Assembly (NCBI RefSeq): GCF_027596085.1
Contig: NC_072450.1
Span: forward strand, 29,913,676-29,977,675
DNA length: 64,000 nt
DNA from: Anoplopoma fimbria
Taxonomy: Eukaryota; Chordata; Actinopteri; Perciformes; Anoplopomatidae
Reading direction: 5' to 3'
Below are positions 16,105 to 29,054 of the stretch, piece by piece. Position 1 is the stretch's first letter; each line of letters opens with the position of its first letter. The notes beneath the pieces are model-generated. The model was not told the DNA's origin and made no database searches. It worked only from the letters and a program-made list of their open reading frames with translations. The translations under genes and the position numbers were made by a program.

Positions 16105-16565
16105 GCTACATCCACACGACTACGTTTACATTTTAAAACGCATATCTTTTGCTACGTTTACACTGAGCGTTCACACTACTATGGAGTTTTAGAGCAAAAA
16201 AGGGTTACCTTGTAGTGTGGACAGGCATAACCGCATAACTTTTAAAACAAAGTGTTCGCTACTTGATTTGGTCTCGCAGTCACAACGTGTCCTTCCCTGA
16301 TTCGTCGCGCCCCTATCAAATAAGCCTTTTCCAGAAGACAACAAAAAACAACGGCCTTGACTTTCGGTCAACTACCAGGTTAATTCAACATGGATAACAA
16401 AGTTAACATGCAAAAAGATAACATGCATTGCTGACCTTGTTGTCTATACTAGCAGCTGTTATGCAGTTAAATTCGGCATATTATAATTCTACTACTGCCG
16501 ACATGTGGAGGAAAGCAGCTGTTATTGGAGCGATTAGCAAGTGGCGTGTCCAGCAGTGTTATCAG
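16105..16565. mobile_element. Non-autonomous DNA transposon, degenerate copy 2
   Basis: It carries CATTTTAAAACGCATATCTT and a TAGTGTGGACAGGC string like the ends of the copy at 33807-34317. Its interior CGTGTCCTTCCCTGATTCGTC is the complement of a string at about 34920-34945, so it is a degenerate relative of copies at 11.4, 33.8 and 34.6 kb, with part of the interior inverted relative to copy 4. No coding capacity. Confidence 0.5.
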
Positions 16566-17887
16566 CCGGTAACGTATTGTTGTTGATGTAGCCTTAGGAT
16601 CCCTGCAGTAGTGTCCTTTAGTAAGCAAATCCGTGGGGTGTTGACCAGACAACAACAATGACTCCAGGCACTCTGTCTGATGTTTCTGCTGAATATCTGG
16701 TGAGTATCCCAATCCTTAAATAGAAGATATCATTTCCTAGGGTAAGTTTTTCTGAGTATTGCTGTAGTGACAGGATAACAGAACCTTACTCCACAATAAA
16801 TACAAGCTGTAGAAATCCAGCCATGCTGTTACGGGAACACACAAAGCCACATTCCTGGATGTTTCAGTTTTAAGGTTTTTCTTGTTGAAAACAGACCTTA
16901 TGCCAGGTGGGTGTGGGTTGTGAGTGGTATAAAAAGCTTTTGCTTTGTCCATGGCTGCAGTCATTTCAAGTAATGCCTGAGCTCCCTGCCAAAAACTTAA
17001 GGACTCTGAACTGAGACAATGCCGCTGACCTTTCAGAGCTTGTCACAAGCAAGATTTACAATTGGAAATCCAAGATGGATGGATTCGTTCCTGATGCATT
17101 CAGGACTTTTTTGATTTTGAAAGCATTTAGTGATCAGTTCAGAACATTAGACAGGAGAGTAAATTAAAATAAAAGAATAATAAAAATAGTTCATTCGTTT
17201 TCACACCAGCAATAACAAACATCCTCAAGATTTTCAACTTTACCTGTTGGTGTTAAATAAAATTGTACCATTTTTTCAATAAAAAAACCTCTAAATTCAC
17301 ATACGCATCTACATGTTTTCTACTCAAGTATTTACATTAGGTACTTTACATTTCACAAAAAGTGGTGGTACATAGTACTGAACTAAAAATTATTAAAAAA
17401 AAAAAAAAAGATTCCTTTGCCAGGAGCAACAATCATTTGTCTACCAAAAAGCCTTGTTAAGTCAATTCAATACTTAATTAGTCTGATTACTTGCAATGTA
17501 TCACTTTAGGCTGTTCGAGACACTAAAATAATATTCACCATAATGTGTTTATGTATAAATTGTGTTAATTTTGGCAGCTATTTTAGATTAAGTCTTTGTC
17601 TTTATATGAGAAAAAAGTCTGTATCTTTAATCACATTTTACAAATTTGTATCCTTCATAGTTTAAGTCTTTTTTAGTCGATAACCAAAAAGTATAGTTTT
17701 AGTATAGTTTGAGTCGCCAAAAAGTCATTACATTTTAGTCTGAATATTTTCTCTCTCAAATTTTGTCATCTATTTTGTTATTGAGTCTCAGTCGTGTGTC
17801 ACATGTCCTTTTTTAGTCATCAGATGATATTGACCATTTCAGCCAATAAAGCCCAACCAAGCATCATTTTTTAATTTTCGTCAAATG
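16566..17887. other. Anonymous DNA with T-rich repeat remnant
   Basis: No gene. From about 17640 to 17860 'agtc' and 'ttttag' strings recur in a way typical of degraded fish interspersed repeats. A 14-base A run is at about 17396-17409. Confidence 0.35.
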
Positions 17888-17889
17888 TA

Positions 17890-18106
17890 CAGTGGGTACG
17901 GAAAGTATTCAGACCCCTTTACATTTTTCACTCTTTGTTTCATTGCAGCCATTTGCTAAAATCGAAAAAGTTCATTTTTTTTCGTATTAATGTACACTCA
18001 GCAACCCATCTTGACAGAAAAAAACAGAAATGTAGAAATTTTTGCAAATTTATTAAAAAAGAAAAACTCAAATATCACATGGTCATAAGTATTCAGACCC
18101 TTTGCT
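17890..18106 (+). repeat. Tc1 left inverted repeat (IR/DR)
   Basis: The outer binding-site-like motif AAGTATTCAGACCCC is at about 17902-17917 and the inner one at 18087-18100. It is near-identical in reverse complement to 19381-19603, with small length differences in an A/T-rich run. Confidence 0.93.
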
Positions 18107-18265
18107 GTGACACTCATATTTAACTCACATGCTGTCCATTTCTTCTGATCCTCCTTGAGATGGTTCTACTCCTTCATTGGAGTCCAGCTGTGTTTAATTA
18201 AACTGATTGGACTTGATTAGGAAAGGCACACACCTGTCTATATAAGACCTTACAGGTCACAGTGC

Positions 18266-19381
18266 ATGTCAGAACAAATGAGAATCATGAGGTCGAAGGA
18301 ACTGCCCAAGGAGCTCAGAGACAGAATTGTGGCAAGGCACAGATCTGGCCAAGGTTACAAAAGAATTTCTGCAGCACTCAAGGTTCCTAAGAGCACAGTG
18401 GCCTCCATAATCCTTAAATGGAAGAAGTATGGGATGACCAGAACTCTTCCTAGACCTGGCCGTCCAGCCAAACTGAGCAATCGTGGGAGAAGAGCCTTGA
18501 TGAGAGAGGTAAAGGTAAAGAAGAACCCAAAGATCACTGTGGCTGAGCTCCAGAGATGCAATAGGGAGATGGGAGAAAGTTCCACAAAGTCAACTATCAC
18601 TGCAGCCCTCCGCCAGTCGGGGCTTTATGGCAGAGTGGCCCGACGGAAGCCTCTCCTCAGTGCAAGACATATGAAAGCCCGCATAGAGTTTGCCAAAAAA
18701 CACATGGAGGACTCCCAAACTATGAGAAATAAGATTCTCTGGTCTGATGAGACCAAGATTGAACTTTTTGGTGTTAATTCTAAGCGGTATGTGTGGAGAA
18801 AACCAGGCACTGCTCATCACCTGCCCAATACAATCCCAACAGTGAAACATGGTGGTGGCAGCATCATGCTATGGGGGTGTTTTTCAGCTGCAGGGACAGG
18901 ACGACTGGTTGCAATTGAAGTGAATGCGGCCAAGTACAGAGATATCCTGGAAGAAAACCTCCTCCAGAGTGCTCAGGACCTCAGACTGGGCCGAAGGTTC
19001 ACCTTCCAACAAGACAATGACCATGAAACTGGAACCTGGTTCCACAGAAGAGGAGCCTGATGGAACCTGGTTCCAGGATCCTACTTTTATATACTCTAGA
19101 AGCACACAGCTAAAATAACAAAGGAGTGGCTTCGGAACAAGTCTGTGACCATTCTTGACTGGCCCAGCCAGAGCCCTGACCTAAACCCAATTGAGCATCT
19201 CTGGAGAGACCTGAAAATGGCTGTCCACCAACGTTCACCATCCAACCTGACAGAACTGGAGAGGATCTGCAAGGAAGAATGGCAGAGGATCCCCAAATCC
19301 AGGTGTGAGAAACTTGTTGCATCATTCCCAAGAAGACTCGTGGCTGTACTAGCTCAAAAGGGTGCTTCTACTCAATACTGA
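18266..19381 (+). pseudogene. Tc1-family DDE transposase, interrupted
   Basis: The frame from 18266 encodes 264 residues with the Tc1 plan: N-terminal helix-turn-helix region, a GRPAKLS linker (residues about 65-71), a second helix-turn-helix, then the DDE catalytic fold. Visible catalytic residues are D161 in WSDETK, D250 in FQQDND, and E of NPIEHLW (codon 19193-19195). In the DD34E class 34 residues separate the second D and the E; here there are 59. The excess is a net 75-bp, in-frame insertion at about 19022-19099 carrying TGA (19058) and TAG (19097). Downstream the frame resumes at KHTAKITKEW and ends at the normal stop at 19379. The start could also be the internal Met in MRSKELP (18290). 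The insert separates two catalytic residues, so the protein should be inactive. Confidence 0.95.
19022..19099 (+). other. L2-derived templated insert in transposase
   Basis: The first 38 bases (19024-19061) match 27070-27107 of an L2 LINE exactly, and 22 bases (19078-19099) match 27128-27149 exactly. Between them 16 bases repeat the local GGAACCTGGTTCCA, in place of the L2's intervening 20 bases. At the right junction, AAGCACA is shared by the transposase and by L2 copies such as the one near 33010, a microhomology. No TSD or poly(A) tail marks it as a normal LINE insertion. Confidence 0.85.
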
Positions 19382-19603
19382 GCAAAGGGTCTGAATACTT
19401 ATGACCATGTGATATTTCAGTTTTTCTTTTTTAATAAATTTGCAAAAATTTCTACATTTCTGTTTTTTTCTGTCAAGATGGGTTGCTGAGTGTACATTAA
19501 TGCGAAAAAAAACTTTTCGAAACTTTTCCGATTTTAGCAAATGGCTGCAATGAAACAAAGGGTGAAAAATTTAAAGGGGTCTGAATACTTTCCGTACCCA
19601 CTG
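19381..19603 (-). repeat. Tc1 right inverted repeat (IR/DR)
   Basis: Reverse complement of the left inverted repeat with the same two binding-site-like motifs. The transposase stop codon (TGA 19379-19381) abuts it. Confidence 0.93.
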
Positions 19604-19779
19604 TATTTCACATAACAATATATCTCATCATTATCTGATGAAAAACACAGGTTGAATGATTCAAATTGCAGCTTGGTAGTTACTTCGTGTCCACCAATCC
19701 AGCCTGTTATGACAGCTAATCCAAACTGCCCACCATGTTCAAATATGCATTGTTCATCTTCCCAAACCTAAAATAAAAA

Positions 19780-20230
19780 CAACACATTCTCACACCGTTG
19801 TGTCAATTACCTCAGCTTGGCTAGTATACCTGAATAGTGATTTTTGGATATTATTTCTATATCTATTATATTTTTTAAATGCTGAAACGCACATGTGGAT
19901 GTTGATCGGTTTTGTTAGAAAACTCCCTGTTTAAACAAAAGCAGCATTCTATCTACATACCCCTGTAGTGGCAGTTTTGCAAGTGTCAGTCATGGTGGTC
20001 AATATAACCTTCATTACATGCATAGTCTCTTTCAAAATAAACTTCAGTTTTACAGGAAGTTAGGTTTAGGCAAAAAAAACAACACTTAGGTAGGTTTAGG
20101 AAAAGAGCTTGGTTGACATGAACTTGACTTACTAGCGACTCATGTGACTAGCGAGTATCAAACGAGTCACATGACTACCGACTCACATGAGTCACGTGAC
20201 CCATCGAAAAATGTCAGATTTACTTTTAAA
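19780..20230. repeat. Dispersed fish repeat (TTAGGTTTAGG type)
   Basis: It contains ACAGGAAGTTAGGTTTAGGC, a second TAGGTTTAGGAAAAGAGC, and several ACTAGCGACTCATGTGAC-like strings. A second copy of the same order lies at 55435-55565, and a partial one near 50365-50470. The first part (CATTCTCACACCGTTGTGTC) also resembles the repeat at 46855 and 49490. No coding frame. The class is unknown, perhaps a MITE. Confidence 0.5.
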
Positions 20231-21644
<1,414 letters not shown>

Positions 21645-21875
21645 TGATTCCTCTACTCTCACTTCACCTGCACATGGTTCCAATACCATTATGAAATATG
21701 CCGACAACACAACATGGTAGTCCTACAGTGAGGAGAGCCAGCAGTTGGCAGTGCCTGCACCGACAACAACCTGGCCCTCAACACCAAGAAGACCAAAGAA
21801 CTCATTGTCGAAAGTCCAGAGGTGGCAAACACAGCCCCATCTTTCCCGCCATTGAGGTTGTCCTTCACAAGCTTC
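21645..21875 (+). pseudogene. LINE (CR1/Rex1-like) reverse transcriptase fragment
   Basis: The plus strand reads a mutated polymerase core, KYADNTT, where active elements have YADDT. After a frame change it reads NNLALNTKKTKELIV, the conserved segment that follows the catalytic motif in CR1/Rex1-type LINEs. It is very short, out of frame between parts and has a stop, so it is a dead fragment. No 3' tail or TSD is visible. Confidence 0.7.
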
Positions 21876-22865
21876 TTTCTCTTAGTTGTCATTCTGCAGG
21901 AACTCTACACTACGGTGCATTTAATCTAACATGTACGTTAACTTGTCATCTAAATGCATTGCATGTCGGTGTGCATGCACATGGTACCTTTTTTTTTATT
22001 TTTATGAGCCCACCAACCCAACTACTTCACCTTTCCAAGATTCACATCAGTCCAAAACACAGCACCCAGGTAGAAATGTCAGGTTTTCTGGCTCTAGGAT
22101 GGGCCAGAAAAGGGTGAAGGTACCGGTCAAAATGAAAGGGAATCACATGTAAAATGAATCAAAGTTTAATTTCCATAGCTTTCCTCAGGTCACAGCTGTA
22201 AAAGTTCTTCCTTCCACATTAGAAATAAATTGTGTTGGTCTGATTTCTCCTCTAGTTAGGTTGAAAACAATCAACCGCAATGAACGAAAAATATGTTTTA
22301 ATATTCACTCTGCTATATTCATATGAAATAAAAAATAAATAAAACATTTGCTCATATCCCCTGACCCCACCAAAGAACTGTTTACATCCCTTGACTTTCC
22401 TCTGAGTTGAACACAACCGCACAAAATTCAAAGACACGCAAGGCATTCCTTGACCAGTGAGAGGCCTGTTTAACGATATGTGGCACAGAGAGAAGAGAAT
22501 AAAGGAAAGACAGGGCCCTCTTTTGACAATGAAGGAGGAAGAGAATTGAAAAAGACAAGGAGGAGGAGGATTTAGGCTCTGGCGCTGGCCAGCCCCACAG
22601 AGGTCATTCTGCCCTGCTATGGTCACATTAAAGACCACAAGACCCCCTAACCCGTGTGAATGGACCCAGTTCAAGTGCAGGCACCCTTCCCCAACAGCGC
22701 ACACACATTCACACACACACATTTGGCCCCAGATGTCCAGTCATCACTTTCATGTGCTGACATGGGTTGTTGGGCGGTCTTTTAGAGACGTTTGAGCGTG
22801 TATGGGGTAATAGGCTCCCTGAATAAACTTGTTCCCTTTACAGCACTGTGGCTCCAGATGACGCT
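21876..22865. other. Anonymous DNA
   Basis: No supportable gene. A 156-codon minus-strand frame (22252-22722) starts in a CA run and has no family motif. The part around 22440-22720 is more GC-rich and complex than its flanks. Confidence 0.35.
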
Positions 22866-22908
22866 GGGAGGGCAGGGCAGGGGAGGGGAGGGGAGGGGAG
22901 GGGGAGGT
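22866..22908 (+). repeat. G-quadruplex-prone GGGAG tract
   Basis: More than six consecutive runs of three to five G separated by single A or CA spacers, satisfying the usual G3+N1-7 rule several times over on the plus strand. Confidence 0.85.
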
Positions 22909-23325
22909 GAGGAGGCCGCCTTTAGAGCCTAGTCACGTTATACACACTGAAGACAATCAAATTGTACTGGCACCTATTTTCAGTGAAGTTACGAATAGTT
23001 AATGCTACAGTTTACACCACCATGTGGTATTTTCTTCTTATTACAGCGACATCCTTTTGGGTGACTGGGGAAACTCTCAGAAATTGTTATCTTAAAACCT
23101 GGACGTGTAAAAGCTTATTTAGAGAAGGACCAGGAGTAAAAATGACGTTCACTTCTGTGTGTAAACCCCCCGAAAAACACAATAATACAACCCTGAATAT
23201 TCATAAACATCAAACAAATATGCTGACAGTGTCAAGAAAAAAATCTGTTTATAAACTGAATGTATGGTTTGTATATATGATCAGAGGGCAGTTTGGTACA
23301 TGGATATGCTTCCATGCAATATTCA

Positions 23326-23738
23326 AACAGGCCCTATTATGCTATTTTCATGATTTTATCTCCAGTTACAGTTACAACATGTTTACATGCGTTAATGCTC
23401 ATAATCCGCCTTGTTTTTCTCATCCTGGCTGTCCTGCAGCACCTCTTCTCACCCTCTCTCTGAAACGCTCCGTTGTAGCGCTTGTTCCTCCCTCCAGAAT
23501 GCAAAGTCTGCTCTAATTGGTCAGCTGGCCTGCTCTGTTGTGATTGGTCAACATTTTGCATGCGTCGGAAATGTCCCGCCCCTTACAAACAGAATTCAGC
23601 TCCGTCTTCCAGAGCGGTTCAATACACTGTTGATGTTGTCCTCTGTGAAATGCAGCGAACACAACATTACGTTTTCATTGTACTTATCTGTCAAAGTGTT
23701 AAAAATGAATGAAAAAAGCAGGGCATAATAGGGCCACT
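23326..23738. mobile_element. MITE with GGCCCTATTATGC termini
   Basis: The left end AGGCCCTATTATGCTATTTT is mirrored at the right by GGCATAATAGGGCCACTTT, giving terminal inverted repeats about 413 bases apart. The interior has no transposase. The sequence belongs to a type I associate with fish hAT-related MITEs, but class and target duplication cannot be fixed from the flanks. The 184-codon open frame overlapping its left half (22962-23516) is fortuitous. Confidence 0.7.
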
Positions 23739-24314
23739 TTAATTTCAAAACAAAAAAAAACTCCCTGTAAAAACAATCTTGACTGATTAAAAATATTTTG
23801 ACTGAATAATTACATTTAAATGGGAATTCTCCCGCTGCTGGTCCACTAGTCGCCATGTCGATAAAAATAAATAAATATCAACTTCAACAGCACGCAATGA
23901 ATCTTGGGATATGTTGGGCCGTGAAGGATCCATCAGTTGTATCCTCCGAATCTGGGAAAAGTAGGCTGCATTTGTAGGCCGCATTAGATGGAGTCTTTGA
24001 AATGGGACGTCCTCGTCGCAGCCGCTATGACGCAATCGGACTACAAATACACCCTCCGAAGTTTGCTGGCCGCTGGATTGGGACACAGCTCCAGTCTGTT
24101 CTGCCTGCTGCTCTCTGGAAAGAGATACAGAAGTATCCACTGTCTCACCACCATACTTCAAAGCAGCTCCTTTCCTCAGTAATCATCCTTCGCACTCGAC
24201 CATAACAAATAGATTTGTTCTGTTCTGTTCTGTTATTTTTTTTCTTGTGTAACATAAAGGGTAAAGGTAAAGCTTGTATTTTGTTATCAACCCTGTGTTG
24301 TAGAGTGACAATAA
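23739..24314. other. Probable unclassified repeat and flanks
   Basis: The block from about 23870 to 24190 has a GGATCC string, CpG steps and open frames on both strands, including 124 codons on the minus strand (23787-24161), but none resembles a known domain. It could be a repeat or regulatory element. Confidence 0.25.
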
Positions 24315-24611
24315 ATTACATTACATTACAGCCATTTAGCAGACGCTTTTATCCAAAGCGACTTACAATCAGTAGTATATTATATATCATTCACCCATTC
24401 ACACACTGATGACAGGCTACCATGCAAGGTGCCACCATCAGACTCTACCTAACATCCATGCAACATCCAGTCCACACCGATGGCAAGCCTTCAGGAGCAA
24501 TTTGGGGTTAAGTGTCTTGCCCAAGGACACATCGACTGCTGAAGCCGGGTATCGAACCACCGACCCTCTGATTGGAGAACTACCTTGCTCTCCACTACGC
24601 CACAGCCGCCC
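24315..24611 (-). mobile_element. tRNA-derived SINE, minus orientation
   Basis: Read on the minus strand it starts GGGCGGCTGTGGCGTAGTGG and contains pol III A-box-like TGGCGTAGTGG and B-box GGTTCGATACC (plus-strand complement at about 24548-24558). It ends in GTCGCTTTGGATAAAAGCGT and (AATGT)n. The same family is at 59536-59840. The 3' tail resembles fish LINE tails, consistent with mobilisation by a partner LINE. A TAAAT on each side may be a target duplication. Confidence 0.85.
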
Positions 24612-25983
24612 TAAATGAACCTTGAACCTTGATAATGTGAAATTGTATGATTATGATAATATGAAATTTAGTTCACATCAGTTTAGTTAGAGGGGTTGAG
24701 TTTTGTGAGTAATTTAAGTATGTCTATGTACATATGTTAAAGAAAGCTTTTTATTGGTTGTATGTTGTTTACAGCAGTGCTTTGCTAATGACGACCAGAA
24801 ACAGGGGTGGATGGGTGGATCCATGGGTCTTTACATCCACCCATTTTTTTGTTGTTTTCACCACTGTGATTTCCTCCAGGTTCCTGTAGAAAAGGGATAT
24901 TTAGGACACATAAAATGATCTTGTGGTGACTAGCCGTTGATGCCTAGAGGAAGTTAAATCAGTGTGTCGTCTGTTACAATAAATACTGGGAGGAAAGTAT
25001 TCCTCAACATCCCCTGCTATTCTTCTTCAGAGGCAGAACACAGTAAGGAGGGAAGTAAGAAACAATGCTTTTTCTGTGACACCTAAGACCCCTGGATTCA
25101 TTTTAGTCTCTCCTCTACTTCCTCACCAGCACCTATCTCTTACCAGCATTTGATTTGGTGGTATCCTGAGAACATAAAACATTTTATGTAAATCATTTTT
25201 TATGTGCTGAAATGTCATTAAAAGTGTACAGTAAAGGGAAGAATGTATACATTTCGAGTCTTGTCCCTGAGTCCAAGATAGGGCAAAAACAAACTGAAAA
25301 TAGAGATAAACCTCAGAAAATGTTTTTAACCACCCAGCCAAAGTTAAATGATTAAAAAAGTCTGCAAGTGTATAAATACACACCTCTATATCTCAAAGAG
25401 TATCGCACTGCAAATTAAGCATTACTAAATCGATCACTTTATCGCTATCTTCACCCTGCACTCACAAGACACATGTTTCTCAGATAACAGAACACCCTTT
25501 TTGCTCTTTATCTGACCATAAGGTGTAGAAGTTAGACCTAAGGTATTGATTTCAACGCCAGCTACTTAGCGGCTCCGTGTTAATTGGGAATCCTACGTGG
25601 CAGCCAAGCAAGATTCACATTCACATCACATGAGCTGATCCTGATGATATCTGATGAGTTTCAGATGTAATGTACACCAACCGTGTCTAATTTTGAAACT
25701 CTGTTTTCGTGTGAAAACAACCTAGATCCACATGACTGTTTTCATGTGTTGTGGTATAGACTTCTGTCCACAAACAAAATGGCAAAGCCAACACCTCGTG
25801 AGGAGACAGCCGGCTGATCAAATCAACATAAGTCTAGGTTAAAGAAAACAATTATGTGCTGTTCCTTCTATTAATTTCCTTATTTTTGTTCCTTCTGTTC
25901 CAGTTCAGCTCCCTCTGTCCACTGGAAAAAGGCCTAGCAGACTAAAACTAGGCCTCACTGCTGTGAGAATGGGCTTGAGGTTA
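24612..25983. other. Anonymous DNA
   Basis: No gene or named repeat recognised. 'ttctgttctgttctgtt' just upstream, at about 24216-24232, is a short pentamer repeat. Confidence 0.4.
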
Positions 25984-27830
25984 TTCAATTCAATTCAGTT
26001 TATTTTGTATAGCCCAGAATCACAAATTACAAATTTGCCTCAGAGGGCTTTACAATCTGTACACATGCGACATCCTCTGTCCTTCCCTCACATCGGCACA
26101 GGAAAAACTCCCCTAAAAACCCCTTTAACAGGGAGAAAAAAGGAAGAAACCTATGGGAGAATGACAGAGGAGGGATCCTTCTCCCAGGATGGACAGAATG
26201 CAATAGATGTCATGTGTACAGAATGAACAGCATTACAGAGATACAACACATTCAATGTATATGACATAAATGATTCATATAATAAGACTACTTATAATAA
26301 CAGCAGCAATTATTATAGTAGAATTATAATTATGAAAATAGGGATAGTAATGTGATTAATAATAATAATCGAAGTAGCAGTGGGTGTCAGTCGGCTCACA
26401 GCAGGAGGCACGACTACGGTCCAGGTACCACAACGATTCATGGAAACCTGCAGAGCAAGAAAGCAAAAAGGGCTTCAGGGTGGAAGTAAAGCTAAAATGC
26501 TTAATGGTACAGGTAATAGTAATAGTAATGTGACTAGTGATAATAATGGTGGTAGCAGTCGGTGTCAGCAGGGCCGTAGCAGGATGCACGTCCACGGTCC
26601 AGGTACAGCCACGATTTATAGAAGCCTGCGAAGCGAGAAAGCACAAAGACTCCAGGGTAGAAGCAAAGTCAATAAGCGTAATAGTACAGGCAATAATAAT
26701 AGTAATGTGACTAATAATGATAGTGGTAGTAGTAGTGGGTGTCAGCAGGGCCTCAGCAGGTGGCACGATGACAGTCCAAATATAACCCCGATTCCAGGGA
26801 ACCTGCCAGGCGAGAAAGCACAAGAACTCCGGGGAAGAAGCAAAATCAGTAATGTGCATAAATAGGAGATTAATACATAAAGAGGGAGTGAGAGAAGAGG
26901 AGAGAGGAGCTCAGTGTATCCTAGGTAGTCCCCCGGCTGTCTAGGCATATAGCAGCATATCTAGGGGCTGGACCAAGGCGAACCTGAGCCAGCCCTAACT
27001 ATAAGCGCTATCAAAAACGAAGGTCTTAAGCCTGCTCTTAAAAGTGGTGAGTGTGTCTGCCCCCCGGACTGAAACTGGAACCTGGTTCCACAGAAGAGGA
27101 GCCTGATAACTGAAGGCTCTGGCTCCCATCCTACTTTTATATACTCTAGGAACCACAAGTAACCCTGCATTGATTGAGCGCAGCTTTCTAGTTGGGTAAT
27201 ATGGAACTATAAGTTCCTTAAGATAAGATGGTGCCTGGCCAGTAAGAGCTTTGTAGGTAAGTAAAATAATTTTAAATTCTATTCTTGATTTAACAGGGAG
27301 CCAGTGCAGAGAAGCTAATACTGGAGTAATATGATCTCTTTTCTTAGTTTTTGTTAGAACATGTGCTGCAGCATTCTGGATCAACTGTAACGATCTAAGA
27401 GACCTATTAGAGCAGCCTGATTATAAGGAGTTACAGTAATCTAGTCTCGAGGTAACAAATGCATGAACTAGTTTTTCTGCATCGCTTTGAGACAGGATTT
27501 GCCTGATTTTCGCAATGTTACGTATATGAAAAAAGGCTGTCCTTGAGATCTGTTTTATATAAGAGTTAAAAGACAGATCCTGATCAAAGATAAATCCAAG
27601 GTTCTTAACGGTAGTGCTGGATGCTAGAGCAATGCCATCTAGAGAAACTATATCGTTAGATAATTGATTTCGAAGGTGATCTGGGCCTAGTAGGATAACT
27701 TCTGTTTTTTCGGAGTTTAACATTAAGAAGTTACAGGTCATCCAGGTTTTGATGTCCGTAAGACATGCTTGAAGTTTAGGGAACTGGTTAGTTTCGTCTG
27801 GCTTAATTGATAGATCACCTCCAAACAGAA
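25984..27830 (-). mobile_element. L2-type LINE copy A, 5'-truncated
   Basis: Minus-strand copy. The 3' end is at 25984, where ATTCAATTCAATTCAG gives a GAATT tail in the sense strand. Then come the conserved 3' UTR (TTGCCTCAGAGGGCTTTACA), a 177-bp tandem repeat array (26374-26860), and the polymerase C-terminal half up to about 27830. Other copies are at 31990, 42313 and 63321, with fragments at 35212 and in the transposase insert. It is cut just downstream of where the catalytic YADD motif would lie, so it lacks the catalytic core and the endonuclease. Nonautonomous and dead. Confidence 0.9.
26374..26905. repeat. 177-bp tandem repeats in L2 3' UTR (3 units)
   Basis: Three units begin with GTAGCAGTGGGTGTCAGC or close variants at 26374, 26552 and 26729, a period of 177-178 bases. 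Each has CAGCAGG, CACGA, CCAGG and GCGAGAAAGCACA-like marks and ends in a TAATAATAAT-rich stretch. The last unit runs into unrelated 3' UTR. Because 177 is divisible by three, open frames of 161 (plus) and 167 (minus) codons persist across units. I regard them as a by-product and not genes. Confidence 0.85.
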
Positions 27831-27843
27831 GCAGGATCTGCAC
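26995..27843 (-). pseudogene. L2 LINE polymerase, C-terminal half
   Basis: The minus-strand frame runs from 27843 to the stop at 26995. From about 27814 on it reads LSIKPDETNQFPKLQACL, the KTWM and LNSEKTEV segments, KIRQILSQSDAEKLVHAF, LDYCNSL, then QNAAAHVLTKTKKRDHITPV, LHWLPV and the PLLWN region near the C-terminus. This order is typical of L2 polymerase after the catalytic motif. One nonsense codon (TAA at 27421-27423) breaks it, and no frameshift. The first 10 residues are not L2-like, so the truncation point is near 27815-27830. Confidence 0.88.
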
Positions 27844-28377
27844 AATGTGTCAGTAGCTTGGATTAACTTTCAACTTTATTAATCTCACACATCTTTTCCA
27901 TGCCTCAAGCAAGAACAACCTGATAGCTTAATAACCATATTGTTTATTAAAGGTTCTCTATAATACATTTAGAGCTGAATATAGCAGCATAAAAAACAAA
28001 TTGACATATAAGATATATTGTATTGTTGAACCATTCACTTGATTCGTTCTTTTCAATTACCTTCTAATTGGCACATCATGTTTATTAAAGCTTCCAAGGA
28101 TGACAGTGAGGAATTCTCTCTGTTGTTGTGCACAGCAGCTAAAACAAACTACATTTAAACTAGGTCTTAAGGGGCTGCACAGGCCTCTTAACCAGCACAA
28201 TGGAATACATTGGAATCACTTTCTCTGATGAATGAATACTATTATACAATGCCATTCACACATATACAATAAGAAACTTGTATCTCAGAAATGTACACAA
28301 GCGTGAACATGCAGCTGTTGAAACTGCTGTGTGGATTTAAATTGTATGGCACGCAACCATTAACACTTTATGTCTGT
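27831..28377. other. Anonymous DNA
   Basis: No gene or recognised repeat. Confidence 0.4.

Positions 28378-29054
<677 letters not shown>

Larger units (their letters stand above)
17890..19603 (+). mobile_element. Tc1-like transposon, end to end
   Basis: The element starts CAGTGGGTACGGAAAG and ends with the complement CTTTCCGTACCCACTG, flanked by the expected TA duplications (17888-17889 and 19604-19605). Long inverted repeats of about 220 bases (17890-18106 and 19381-19603) each hold an outer and an inner copy of AAGTATTCAGACC, the IR/DR layout used for transposase binding. Length is 1714 bases, about 75 more than the intact arrangement would give, and the excess lies inside the transposase gene. 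The two repeats are still closely similar, so insertion is fairly recent. No active transposase can come from this copy, though it could perhaps be mobilised in trans. Confidence 0.96.

Noticed and set aside
18355..18850. Antisense frames of 81-86 codons inside the transposase
   Set aside because: Shadows of the transposase gene on the opposite strand, with no motif of their own.
17890..19603. Active Tc1 transposon
   Set aside because: Termini are good but the transposase has two stops between catalytic residues. At best it is mobilisable in trans.
22962..23516. 184-codon open frame on the plus strand
   Set aside because: It runs through a MITE terminus and hits no motif. Such lengths occur by chance in AT-rich DNA.
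24002..24205. GC-rich coding-like block near 24 kb
   Set aside because: Competing open frames on both strands and no recognised domain. Treated as a probable unclassified repeat.
26356..26865. 161- and 167-codon frames on both strands
   Set aside because: Both come from the 177-bp repeat units (multiple of three) in an L2 3' UTR. The Asn/Ser/Gly-rich product is a repeat by-product.
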